Shown: piece after piece, positions 56,911 to 64,000 of the stretch
Position numbering within the stretch: position 1 is the first letter of the stretch
Layout of the letters: each line of letters begins with the position of its first letter
NCBI RefSeq assembly: GCF_900129485.1
Contig: NZ_FQVW01000001.1
Coordinates: 1-64,000, forward strand
Source of the DNA: Ornithinibacillus halophilus
GTDB taxonomy: Bacteria; Bacillota; Bacilli; Bacillales; Amphibacillaceae
Length of the DNA stretch: 64,000 nt
Reading direction: 5' to 3'
Position numbers and translations under genes: made by a program
Notes under the pieces: model-generated
What the model was told of the DNA's origin: nothing
The model's database searches: none
What the model saw: only the letters and a program-made list of their open reading frames with translations

Positions 56911-57689
56911 TGACTAGACATAAAGTGGTTATTTGTGGTGTGGATACATCCAAATTGCCAGTCCTAAAGAATGAAGAAATGCGTAAGCTTTTTGTAAAAA
57001 TGCAGGAAGGTGATTTATCTGCAAGAGAGGAATTAGTTAATGGAAACCTACGTTTAGTATTAAGTGTTATTCAACGGTTTAATAATCGTGGTGAATACGT
57101 TGATGACTTATTTCAAGTAGGTTGTATTGGTCTTATGAAATCCATTGATAATTTTGATTTAAGCCACAATGTAAGATTCTCTACGTACGCAGTTCCAATG
57201 ATCATTGGAGAAATTAGAAGGTATCTAAGAGATAATAATCCTATTAGAGTCTCTCGGTCACTTCGAGATATTGCGTACAAGGCACTTCAAGTAAGAGAAA
57301 AATTGGTGAATAAAACATCAAAAGAACCTACACCAATGGAAATCGCAGAGGAAATGGGTGTTCCGCATTCAGATGTGGTATTTGCAATGGATGCAATACA
57401 GGACCCGGTCTCGTTATTTGAACCAATTTATAATGATGGTGGCGATCCGATTTATGTGATGGATCAAATTAGTGATGACAAGGACAAGGATGAGACATGG
57501 GTAGACAAGCTCTCCTTAAAAGAAGGCATGGTTCGATTAAACGAACGTGAAAAAATGATTCTAAATAAGCGATTCTTTCAAGGGAAAACACAGATGGAGG
57601 TTGCTGATGAAATTGGTATTTCCCAAGCACAAGTTTCGCGTTTAGAGAAAGCAGCAATTAGTCAAATGAATAAGCAAATGTTTGAATAA
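56910..57689 (+). CDS. sigG: RNA polymerase sigma-G factor
   Basis: A 259-residue sigma factor for late forespore genes. It begins TRHKVVICGVDTSKLPVL, with the anti-sigma-sensitive N-terminal region. Region 2 has LVNGNLRLVLSVIQRFNNRG and DNFDLSHNVRFSTYAVPMI, region 3 has PIRVSRSLRDIAYKAL, and region 4 has QMEVADEIGISQAQVSRLEKAA. GGGAGGG precedes the ATG but lies in a predicted hairpin. It sits directly after sigE as in B. subtilis. Confidence 0.97.
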   Translation: MTRHKVVICGVDTSKLPVLKNEEMRKLFVKMQEGDLSAREELVNGNLRLVLSVIQRFNNRGEYVDDLFQVGCIGLMKSIDNFDLSHNVRFSTYAVPMIIGEIRRYLRDNNPIRVSRSLRDIAYKALQVREKLVNKTSKEPTPMEIAEEMGVPHSDVVFAMDAIQDPVSLFEPIYNDGGDPIYVMDQISDDKDKDETWVDKLSLKEGMVRLNEREKMILNKRFFQGKTQMEVADEIGISQAQVSRLEKAAISQMNKQMFE

Positions 57690-57712
57690 TAAAATTAAAT
57701 AGATACTTAAAC

Positions 57713-57747
57713 AAAAAGAGATCAATCGATGGATTGGTCTCTTTTTT
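57713..57747. terminator. Terminator of sigG
   Basis: The stem AAAAAGAGATCAATC/GATTGGTCTCTTTTT (one G-T) with a 4-base loop is followed by T6. Confidence 0.88.
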
Positions 57748-57823
57748 ATTATCCTTTTTCAAAATATTTAACTGATATGAACGAGTTATTTGCATATATA
57801 TGTTACAAAGGTGGTGAAAGTGA

Positions 57824-58084
57824 ATGGTTAAATTGTCGGAGCTCCAAGTTAAGGAAATTATTGTAATTAATGATGGCAGAAGGCTAGGTCACATTTCCGA
57901 TCTTGAAATCGATCCTGATAAAGGACGGATTATTGCTTTAATCGTTTATGGAAGAGAGAAAAAAGGTGGATTTTTTGGCAAGCCCGATGAAATTATGATT
58001 TACTGGGAGCAAATTGTAACAATTGGTTCCGAAGTAATTCTTGTACGTGATGTTGTTAGCCCCAATCTTTATATAGAAGGTTAG
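57824..58084 (+). CDS. ylmC: PRC-barrel protein YlmC/YmxH
   Basis: An 86-residue protein with a PRC-barrel-like fold: VKLSELQVKEIIVINDGRRLGHISDLEID and GRIIALIVYGREKKGGFFG. YlmC/YmxH members occur in spore-formers. Function is unknown. AAAGGTGGTG precedes the ATG. It lies at the head of the ylm cluster, about 65 bases from ylmD. Confidence 0.9.
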   Translation: MVKLSELQVKEIIVINDGRRLGHISDLEIDPDKGRIIALIVYGREKKGGFFGKPDEIMIYWEQIVTIGSEVILVRDVVSPNLYIEG

Positions 58085-58148
58085 ATAATAAGGACGTATT
58101 CAGGTAAATATGGTAAAATAAGAAAATGAACTGATGGAGGAAAAATTT

Positions 58149-58958
58149 ATGAATGAACCTTTTCAACTAGAAGACAATCTATACCTGACTATTAATAAGT
58201 GGAAGCAGTCTAATCCTAATTTAAAAGTTGGTTTTACGACTAGAAATGGTGGTGTAAGTAAACCACCACGCCATTCTCTTAATCTAGGGTTACATGTACA
58301 TGACCATCAAGAAGATGTTCTGTCAAACCGTCGACTTCTGGCAGATAAAATAGAGATGCCATTAGATAATTGGGTATCTGGTCAGCAAGTTCACGACACG
58401 AAGGTTCTACATGTTAATGCTAAAAATAAAGGAAGCGGTGCCAGTTCATACGATACTTCTTTATCAGGAATAGATGGGATCATAACGAAAGATAAAGGAA
58501 TATTATGCACCGCTTTTTACGCAGATTGTGTTCCAATATTCTTTTTTGATCCAGTAAGTGAATATATCGGTATTGCCCATGCTGGTTGGAAGGGCACAGT
58601 ACAGCAAATTTCTCGAAAAATGGTAGAGGCGTTTAAAAAACAAAATGTACGAGTAGAAAATTTGGAAATAGTGATTGGACCTTCAATATCTAAAGATAAA
58701 TATGTCGTGGATCATAACGTCATACAACATATTGACGAAAAATATATGAAAAAAACCGTGAAATCAATCGGAGAAAATCAATACTTATTAAATTTAAAGC
58801 AATTAAATGCCGAAATTCTTTTACAATCAGGTGTACTTCGTAATAATATAGATATAACTCAATATTGTACATATACACATGATTCCTTATTTTTTTCCCA
58901 TCGTAGAGATAAAGGAAAAACGGGAAGAATGCTTGGATTTATAGGATTTTCTGAATAG
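58149..58958 (+). CDS. ylmD: YlmD, multicopper-type laccase-fold purine nucleoside enzyme
   Basis: A 269-residue protein of the YfiH/PgeF family. The conserved site residues are the His in VSGQQVHDTKV, the Cys in TAFYADCVPIFFFDP and the His in IGIAHAGWKGT. Relatives act on purine nucleosides (phosphorolysis or deamination) rather than as true laccases, and E. coli YfiH edits peptidoglycan precursors. Its place in a division cluster suggests a cell-wall quality role, but this is unproven. The ATG at 58149 follows GGAGG; an upstream in-frame ATG is part of the ribosome binding site. Confidence 0.88.
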   Translation: MNEPFQLEDNLYLTINKWKQSNPNLKVGFTTRNGGVSKPPRHSLNLGLHVHDHQEDVLSNRRLLADKIEMPLDNWVSGQQVHDTKVLHVNAKNKGSGASSYDTSLSGIDGIITKDKGILCTAFYADCVPIFFFDPVSEYIGIAHAGWKGTVQQISRKMVEAFKKQNVRVENLEIVIGPSISKDKYVVDHNVIQHIDEKYMKKTVKSIGENQYLLNLKQLNAEILLQSGVLRNNIDITQYCTYTHDSLFFSHRRDKGKTGRMLGFIGFSE

Positions 58959-58987
58959 CTTTTTAAATAGGAGGAGAACTGGTAATA

Positions 58988-59665
58988 ATGGATGTAGCAA
59001 CCAATTTAAAAAATATTCAACAAAATATACAAGAAGCTTGTAATAATTCAAATCGTGACCCTAACGACATTAACATAATAGGAGTTACCAAATATGTTAC
59101 AATAGAACGAACAAAGGAAGCTATTGAAGCAGGTCTTACAGACCTAGGTGAAAATCGTATGGAAGGGTTCCTTGAAAAATATACAAGCATTAATGAAGAA
59201 GTGAATTGGCATTTTATAGGTACTCTGCAATCTAGAAAAGTAAAAGAAGTTATTGATAAGGTTGATTACATACACTCTCTTGATCGACTTTCTTTAGCAA
59301 AAGAAATAGACAAGCGTGCCAATAAACCTATTAATTGTTTTATTCAACTTAACGTAAGTGGAGAAGAATCGAAACACGGCTTAGCACCTGCTGAATTATC
59401 CTCATTTTTAACAAATCTTGAAAAGTATAAAAATGTGCGTGTTGTTGGCTTAATGACAATGGCGCCACATACTGATAATCATGATGAAATAAGAAACGTT
59501 TTTAAAAATTTAGCAGCACTTCGAGATGAAGTACAATCTAAGAAATTAGCTTATGCCCCTTGTGAATTTCTATCCATGGGAATGAGCAATGATTATGAAA
59601 TCGCCATTGAAGAGGGCGCAACCCATATCCGTATTGGTTCAAAATTAGTAGGAGACAATGAATAA
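58988..59665 (+). CDS. ylmE: YlmE, pyridoxal phosphate homeostasis protein (YggS/PLPBP family)
   Basis: A 225-residue PLP-binding alanine racemase-like barrel. The PLP Lys is in NIIGVTKYVTIE. GENRMEGFLEK, WHFIGTLQSRKVKEVI, VNVSGE-type LNVSGEESKHG and SMGMSNDYEIAIEEGATHIRIG are family hallmarks. It buffers free PLP and has no known racemase activity. AGGAGGAG precedes the ATG. It is part of the ylmD-E-sepF-G-H run. Confidence 0.94.
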   Translation: MDVATNLKNIQQNIQEACNNSNRDPNDINIIGVTKYVTIERTKEAIEAGLTDLGENRMEGFLEKYTSINEEVNWHFIGTLQSRKVKEVIDKVDYIHSLDRLSLAKEIDKRANKPINCFIQLNVSGEESKHGLAPAELSSFLTNLEKYKNVRVVGLMTMAPHTDNHDEIRNVFKNLAALRDEVQSKKLAYAPCEFLSMGMSNDYEIAIEEGATHIRIGSKLVGDNE

Positions 59666-59695
59666 AAATTATCGCAATTAGAGTGAGGTGGGAAC

Positions 59696-60124
59696 GTGAG
59701 TATTAAAAACAAATTAAAAACGCTATTTTCAGTAGAAGACGAGTATGAATACATAGAAGAAGAGTTAGAAGTTACAGAACCAACGAAAAAGCAAGAAAAG
59801 AAAAAGGGAAATGTTGTAAATTTAACTAGTATTGAAAAGTCATCATCAAAGGTTGTGTTGTGTGAACCACGTTCCTTTGGAGAAGTACAAGAAATTGCCG
59901 ACCATATCGTTAATCGTAGAGCAGTAGTGATCAACTTGCAAAGGATTGAACATTATGAAGCAATTAAGATTGTCGATTTTCTCAGTGGAACCATCTATGC
60001 GGTAAATGGCAACATGCAAAAACTAGGTAGCCAGACTTTCCTATGTGCACCGGATAATGTGGATGTGTCGGGTACAATTTCAGAAGCATACATAGATGAT
60101 GAAGATTATAGTAAAGGATGGTAG
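59696..60124 (+). CDS. sepF: Cell division protein SepF
   Basis: A 142-residue protein. An N-terminal amphipathic membrane-binding helix (SIKNKLKTLFSVE) and an acidic/basic linker lead to the FtsZ-binding DUF552 domain (VVLCEPRSFGEVQEIADHI, VINLQRIEHYEAIKIVDFLSG, LGSQTFLCAPDNVDVSG). It bundles FtsZ filaments and anchors them alongside FtsA. It starts at GTG with GAGGTGG upstream. Confidence 0.96.
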   Translation: MSIKNKLKTLFSVEDEYEYIEEELEVTEPTKKQEKKKGNVVNLTSIEKSSSKVVLCEPRSFGEVQEIADHIVNRRAVVINLQRIEHYEAIKIVDFLSGTIYAVNGNMQKLGSQTFLCAPDNVDVSGTISEAYIDDEDYSKGW

Positions 60125-60127
60125 CTT

Positions 60128-60391
60128 ATGGTATTACTTTATGAAATTTTAGATACAGCTTTATATATTTATAGCCTTGGACTAATTATTTACATTTTTA
60201 TGTCTTGGTTTCCTGGTGCAAGGGAGTCTGCTTTTGGTAATTTCTTAACAAAAATTTGTGAGCCGTATTTGGAACCTTTTCGAAAAATTATCCCTCCACT
60301 TGGTATGATTGATTTATCTCCAATTGTAGCAATTATTGTGGTTCATTTGGCCAGAAATGGTTTATTTGAACTGTTTAGAATGCTAGTTTAG
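60128..60391 (+). CDS. ylmG: YggT family membrane protein YlmG
   Basis: An 87-residue protein with two hydrophobic helices. [47 protein letters not shown] is the YggT signature. It is probably involved in membrane or division organisation. AAAGGATGG lies in the end of sepF, 3 bases away. Confidence 0.93.
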   Translation: MVLLYEILDTALYIYSLGLIIYIFMSWFPGARESAFGNFLTKICEPYLEPFRKIIPPLGMIDLSPIVAIIVVHLARNGLFELFRMLV

Positions 60392-60403
60392 TGAGGATTA
60401 TTG

Positions 60404-61183
60404 ATGGATATTTACCAACATTTTCGGAAGGACGAGCATGAATTTATTGATCAAGTCCTATCTTGGAAAGAAGAAGTAGAGCGAAGTTTTCAGAGACGGC
60501 TAACCAATTTTTTAGATCCTAGGCAACAACAAATACTTGAAGACGTAATAGGTTCTACTAATGACGAAATACAAATTAAATTCTTTGGTGGTGGACAATA
60601 CTCGGAAAGAAGGCGTGCAATAATCGCGCCTTATTATGAAGAAATTGAAATAGTAGATTTTCAATTAGCATTAATCCAAGCTTCATATAATGTTAAGTTT
60701 ATTTCCTTAGCACATCGTGATATTATGGGAGCATTTTTATCTTTAGGATTAAAAAGAGAAAAACTTGGAGATATATACGTAGATAATGGTATCATTCAAA
60801 TCATTATGGCAGATGAGATATCTTCTTACGTATTAACGAACCTTACTGGGATTAAACGGGCAAACTTAACCTTTGAAGAAAAACCATTATCTAATTTCAC
60901 AGAAAAAGAACCTGAATGGATTGAAACGGATAAGACTGTCTCCTCATTAAGATTAGATGCTCTAATCAAAGAGATTTATAATGTTTCTCGTAAAGATGCA
61001 ACTGAATTTATAAAGAAAAAATTTGTTAAAGTGAACTTTAAAGTAGTGGAAGATGCGAAGTTTACCCTTCAAGAAAACGATATAATCTCCTTAAGAGGAA
61101 AAGGTAGGAGTAAATTCGTTCACTATAATGGTACAACTAAGAAAGACAAGCTTCGAATAACAATTGCAAAATTACAGGATTAG
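60404..61183 (+). CDS. ylmH: S4-domain RNA-binding protein YlmH
   Basis: A 259-residue protein with a C-terminal S4 domain (SSLRLDALIKEIYNVSRKDATEFIKKKFVKVNF) and an N-terminal YlmH domain (HFRKDEHEFIDQVLSWKEEV, IKFFGGGQYSERRRAII). Recent work links YlmH to rescue of stalled 50S ribosomes. GTGAGGAT precedes the ATG. It is the last gene of the ylmC-H run before divIVA. Confidence 0.94.
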   Translation: MDIYQHFRKDEHEFIDQVLSWKEEVERSFQRRLTNFLDPRQQQILEDVIGSTNDEIQIKFFGGGQYSERRRAIIAPYYEEIEIVDFQLALIQASYNVKFISLAHRDIMGAFLSLGLKREKLGDIYVDNGIIQIIMADEISSYVLTNLTGIKRANLTFEEKPLSNFTEKEPEWIETDKTVSSLRLDALIKEIYNVSRKDATEFIKKKFVKVNFKVVEDAKFTLQENDIISLRGKGRSKFVHYNGTTKKDKLRITIAKLQD

Positions 61184-61294
61184 AAAATATAAAAAAGTTT
61201 GTATTCATTGCAGGAATTACAAGAGTTTTGTCGAATGATATCATATAATAACAATTTTAGTTCCGATTATAACAAATTATGAGGAGGTGGCCTT

Positions 61295-61798
61295 GTGCCA
61301 TTAACACCATTGGATATTCATAATAAAGAGTTTACAAAAAGTTTTCGTGGATATGATGAAGATGAAGTAAATGAGTTTTTAGATCAAGTGATTAAAGATT
61401 ACGAGATAGTAATAAGAGAAAAGAAAGACTTAGAAGAAACAGTTCAACAACTAAATGAAAAACTTAGCCATTTCTCTAATATTGAAGGTACACTGAATAA
61501 ATCTATTCTTATTGCTCAAGAAGCTGCGGAAGAATTGAAAGGAAATGCATCGAAGGAATCCAAGCTTATTATTAAAGAAGCAGAAAAGAATGCAGATCGA
61601 ATTGTAAACGACGCTTTATCTAAATCCCGCCAAGTATCACTAGAAGTTGAAGAACTTAAGAAGCAAGCAAAAGTATTTAGAACACGTCTAAAAATGCTTG
61701 TTGAGGCTCAATTGGATATGTTGAGTACGGATGATTGGGATGAACTTTTCGATGTTGAAATCGGAGAAGAAATGGAATTAGCTGAAAATAATTCATAA
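61295..61798 (+). CDS. divIVA: Septum-site and polar protein DivIVA
   Basis: A 167-residue coiled-coil protein. The N-terminal lipid-binding domain is PLTPLDIHNKEFTKSFRGYDEDEVNEFLDQVIKDYE, with the Phe/Arg membrane-contact residues. Two coiled-coil segments follow, ending in an acidic tail. It marks negatively curved membrane at poles and septa, recruiting MinJ and, in sporulation, the chromosome-anchoring protein RacA. It starts at GTG with AGGAGGTG upstream. Confidence 0.96.
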   Translation: MPLTPLDIHNKEFTKSFRGYDEDEVNEFLDQVIKDYEIVIREKKDLEETVQQLNEKLSHFSNIEGTLNKSILIAQEAAEELKGNASKESKLIIKEAEKNADRIVNDALSKSRQVSLEVEELKKQAKVFRTRLKMLVEAQLDMLSTDDWDELFDVEIGEEMELAENNS

Positions 61799-61801
61799 AC
61801 C

Positions 61802-61830
61802 TTGACGTTTAGTGAAATATTACATATAAT
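61802..61830 (+). promoter_or_regulatory. Sigma-A promoter of the ileS leader
   Basis: TTGACG (61802-61807), a 17-base spacer and TATAAT (61825-61830). It begins just after the divIVA stop and leads into the T-box. Confidence 0.82.
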
Positions 61831-61861
61831 GCTTACATTAGAATTGAATTATTTAAACAAA

Positions 61862-62100
61862 ACGATGATAGAGACAGTATAAAAGTATCCCCTGTAACAC
61901 AGCGAGTCAGGAAATGGTGGAAGCCTGACACAGGCACTTTTAGAAGATCACTCTTGAGTTTCCATTCGAATCTTCTAGTAGAAATGGACGTCTGTTCACG
62001 TTACGAATATCGAGTGAATTTAAAATGTTCTATTTTAAATTTATAAGGGTGGTACCGCGAGTTCTCTCGTCCCTTTTGGGATGAATGAGAGCTTTTTTAT
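61862..62100 (+). promoter_or_regulatory. Isoleucine T-box leader of ileS
   Basis: A T-box riboswitch that reads uncharged tRNA-Ile. The AG bulge region GATAGAGAC lies near 61866. The specifier loop GAATATCGAGTG carries the Ile codon ATC at 62009-62011. The T-box sequence AGGGTGGTACCGCG is at 62046-62059. A terminator hairpin with arms in CTCTCGTCCC and GGGATGAATGAGAG ends in T6 at about 62098. Low charging of tRNA-Ile favours the antiterminator and lets transcription reach ileS. Confidence 0.93.
62062..62099 (+). terminator. T-box regulated terminator
   Basis: The hairpin CTCTCGTCCC/GGGATG-AGAG with loop TTTT is followed by T6. It overlaps the T-box antiterminator sequence. Confidence 0.85.
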
Positions 62101-62115
62101 TTTATTAGCCTTTTC

Positions 62116-62281
62116 TTTAGTTAGGTGTGCTTTGACTACACGCTATCTTATCGCTACGGAAATACACTTCGCTTTCCGTGGGCGGCTGGTGAGCCTCCTC
62201 GGACTATCGTCCTGTGGGGTCTCACCTATGCCTTTGCTCCCACAGGAGTCTACGTGTATTTCCTCCGCTGATTTAACTAAA
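62116..62281. repeat. Interspersed Bacillaceae-type repeat with terminal inverted repeats
   Basis: A GC-richer block lies between the T-box terminator and ileS. It has perfect 10-base inverted repeats GGAAATACAC (62158-62167) and GTGTATTTCC (62254-62263). Outside these are TTTAGTTA (62116-62123) and TAACTAAA (62274-62281). Inside are CCTGTGGG/CCCACAGG and GGTGAG/CTCACC, plus the GCTTTCCGTGGGC and GAGCCTCCTCG words common to interspersed repeats of halotolerant Bacillaceae. It has no transposase, so it is non-autonomous. The family name is unknown to me. Confidence 0.7.
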
Positions 62282-62361
62282 ATTCAAGATCTACTGTTGT
62301 TACTTAGAAGGCAATTATTATTGAGAACATCTATATTTAAATTTGAAGGAGGAAGTGTGGC

Positions 62362-64000
62362 ATGGATTATAAAGAAACATTACTTATGCCTAAGACAGAG
62401 TTTCCAATGCGTGGAAATTTACCTAATAAAGAACCTAAACGTCAAGAAAAATGGGATAGCGAGAAATTGTATGAAAAAGTTCTAAAAAGAACAGAAGGTA
62501 GACCATTATTTGTGTTACATGATGGACCACCATATGCAAACGGGGACCTTCATATTGGTCACGCACTAAATAAGATTCTAAAAGATTTTATTACACGTTA
62601 TAAGTCTATGACTGGATATCATGCACCATATGTACCAGGATGGGATACTCATGGATTACCAATTGAAGCAGCACTGACTAAAAACAAAAAAATAGACCGT
62701 AAAAAAATGACAATTGCTGAATTTAGACAAAAATGTGCTGAATATGCTATGGGACAATTGAACAATCAACGTACACAATTTAAACAATTAGGGGTACGTG
62801 GTGATTGGGATAATCCTTATATCACGTTAACAAAAGATTATGAGTCTGCTCAAATTAAAGTCTTTGGTGAAATGGCTAAGAAGGGTTACATCTATAAAGG
62901 CTTAAAACCTGTTTACTGGTCACCTTCATCAGAATCAGCTCTTGCAGAAGCAGAAATTGAATACCAAGATAAACGTTCACCTTCTATTTATGTTGCATTT
63001 GATGTAACTGATGGTAAAGATGTTATTGAAAATGGTTCGAAAATTATAATCTGGACAACAACACCATGGACAATTCCAGCGAACTTAGGTATTAGCTTAC
63101 ATCCTGAATTAAACTATGTCGTGGTTCAAGTTAATGGAGAAAAATTTGTATTAGCAGAAGCTCTCTTAGAAGAAGTTTCTAAAGAACTAGAGTGGGAAAA
63201 TGTAGAAGTAGTTAAAACGTTTAAAGGGGAAGAGGCAGACCGTGTTGTCGCGAAGCATCCTTTCTATGAACGTGAATCATTAGTAATGTTAGGAGATCAC
63301 GTTACTACCGATGCTGGTACAGGGTGTGTTCATACAGCACCAGGACACGGGGAAGACGACTTCTATATTTCAAAACGTTACGGACTAGAAGTATTATGTC
63401 CTGTTGATGAGAAAGGTGTATTTACTGAGCAGGCACCTGGTTTTGAAGGGATGTTCTATGACAAAGCAAATAAAGAGATTACAGAAAAGCTGGAAGAAGT
63501 TGGCGCATTATTAAAGCTAACGTTTATTACACACTCTTATCCACATGACTGGAGAACGAAGAAGCCGACAATTTTCCGTGCTACTGCACAATGGTTCGCA
63601 TCCATTAAGGACTTCCGTCAAGACATTCTAAATGAAATCAAAGAAGTTAATTGGTACCCTTCATGGGGTGAAACAAGGTTATACAATATGGTACGTGACC
63701 GTGAAGACTGGTGTATTTCTAGACAGCGTACATGGGGTGTTCCAATTCCAGTATTTTATGGTGAAGACGGCACACCGATCATTACAGATGAAACAATTGA
63801 ACATGTATCTAATCTATTTGCTGAACATGGTTCAAATGTTTGGTTTGAAAGAGAAGCGAAAGACTTATTACCAGAAGGATTTACTTCTGAACATAGTCCA
63901 AATGGCAAGTTCACAAAAGAAACAGACATTATGGATGTATGGTTTGACTCAGGATCATCGCATGAAGGTGTATTAACACAAAGAGAAGGTCACAGACGTC
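62362..64000 (+). CDS. ileS: Isoleucyl-tRNA synthetase (N-terminal part)
   Basis: 546 codons are present before the window ends. The ATG follows GGAGGAAG. The class I motif is [18 protein letters not shown] (HIGH). [10 protein letters not shown] and the CP1 editing domain ([14 protein letters not shown], then [16 protein letters not shown] with the editing threonine/His residues) follow, then [14 protein letters not shown] and [13 protein letters not shown]. The KMSKS loop and C-terminal zinc-binding region are outside the window. It charges tRNA-Ile, is regulated by the T-box upstream, and lies after divIVA as in B. subtilis. Confidence 0.97.
   Translation, partial: MDYKETLLMPKTEFPMRGNLPNKEPKRQEKWDSEKLYEKVLKRTEGRPLFVLHDGPPYANGDLHIGHALNKILKDFITRYKSMTGYHAPYVPGWDTHGLPIEAALTKNKKIDRKKMTIAEFRQKCAEYAMGQLNNQRTQFKQLGVRGDWDNPYITLTKDYESAQIKVFGEMAKKGYIYKGLKPVYWSPSSESALAEAEIEYQDKRSPSIYVAFDVTDGKDVIENGSKIIIWTTTPWTIPANLGISLHPELNYVVVQVNGEKFVLAEALLEEVSKELEWENVEVVKTFKGEEADRVVAKHPFYERESLVMLGDHVTTDAGTGCVHTAPGHGEDDFYISKRYGLEVLCPVDEKGVFTEQAPGFEGMFYDKANKEITEKLEEVGALLKLTFITHSYPHDWRTKKPTIFRATAQWFASIKDFRQDILNEIKEVNWYPSWGETRLYNMVRDREDWCISRQRTWGVPIPVFYGEDGTPIITDETIEHVSNLFAEHGSNVWFEREAKDLLPEGFTSEHSPNGKFTKETDIMDVWFDSGSSHEGVLTQREGHRR

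Noticed and set aside
62081-62485. Open frame of 134 codons across the repeat and start of ileS.
   Set aside because: It reads through the T-box terminator, an interspersed repeat and ileS in the wrong frame. The product looks like translated non-coding repeat.

Overview
The window is a low-GC chromosomal segment of an endospore-forming member of the Bacillaceae. Gene content and order match the Bacillus subtilis ykt-yla-cta-ylb-mra/mur/fts-spoIIG-ylm stretch closely. A BCCT osmolyte transporter and a GC-richer interspersed repeat of the kind common in halotolerant relatives suggest an Oceanobacillus/Virgibacillus-like organism. That genus-level guess is inference only.

Layout. (1) 1-265: the 3' end of a group II intron (end of a probable intron protein, then domains V and VI). 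(2) 316-9761: a BCCT carrier, a polysaccharide deacetylase lipoprotein, a dual-function SR1-type small RNA encoding an SR1P-like peptide, a nitronate monooxygenase-like enzyme, and then small ykt/yla genes up to ylaN. (3) 10026-22809: ftsW-pycA, divergent ctaA and ctaB, and the caa3 cytochrome oxidase operon ctaCDEF with ctaG and a DUF420 gene. (4) 22916-38226: a YtvI-like membrane protein, a YugN-like protein, ylbC-D-E-F(ricF)-G, rsmD-coaD, ylbJ, ylbL, tmcAL, ylbN-rpmF, an enoyl-CoA hydratase relative, gerR, ylbP, a DUF3397 gene and bshC. (5) 38510-54845: the division and cell-wall cluster mraZ-rsmH-ftsL-pbpB-spoVD-murE-murF-mraY-murD-spoVE-divIB-ftsA-ftsZ. (6) 55130-61798: spoIIGA-sigE-sigG and ylmC-ylmD-ylmE-sepF-ylmG-ylmH-divIVA. 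(7) 61802-64000: a promoter, an isoleucine T-box leader, an interspersed repeat, and ileS running off the end.

The genes form a few functional blocks. Haem A synthesis (ctaA, ctaB) feeds the caa3 oxidase. The mur enzymes make lipid II, which the SEDS/PBP pairs FtsW-PbpB (division septum) and SpoVE-SpoVD (spore cortex) polymerise, around the FtsZ-FtsA-SepF ring. The sporulation sigma factors sigE and sigG lie just downstream, as in B. subtilis. There is little accessory DNA.

No wholly new multi-gene system was found. The best second-look items are regulatory: an SR1/SR1P locus with two CcpN-like boxes, a nested hairpin that would pair with the sigG ribosome binding site, a terminal-inverted-repeat element inserted between the ileS T-box terminator and the ileS start, an MraZ-type direct-repeat operator on the mraZ promoter, and the absence of murG and murB from their usual place between spoVE and divIB.
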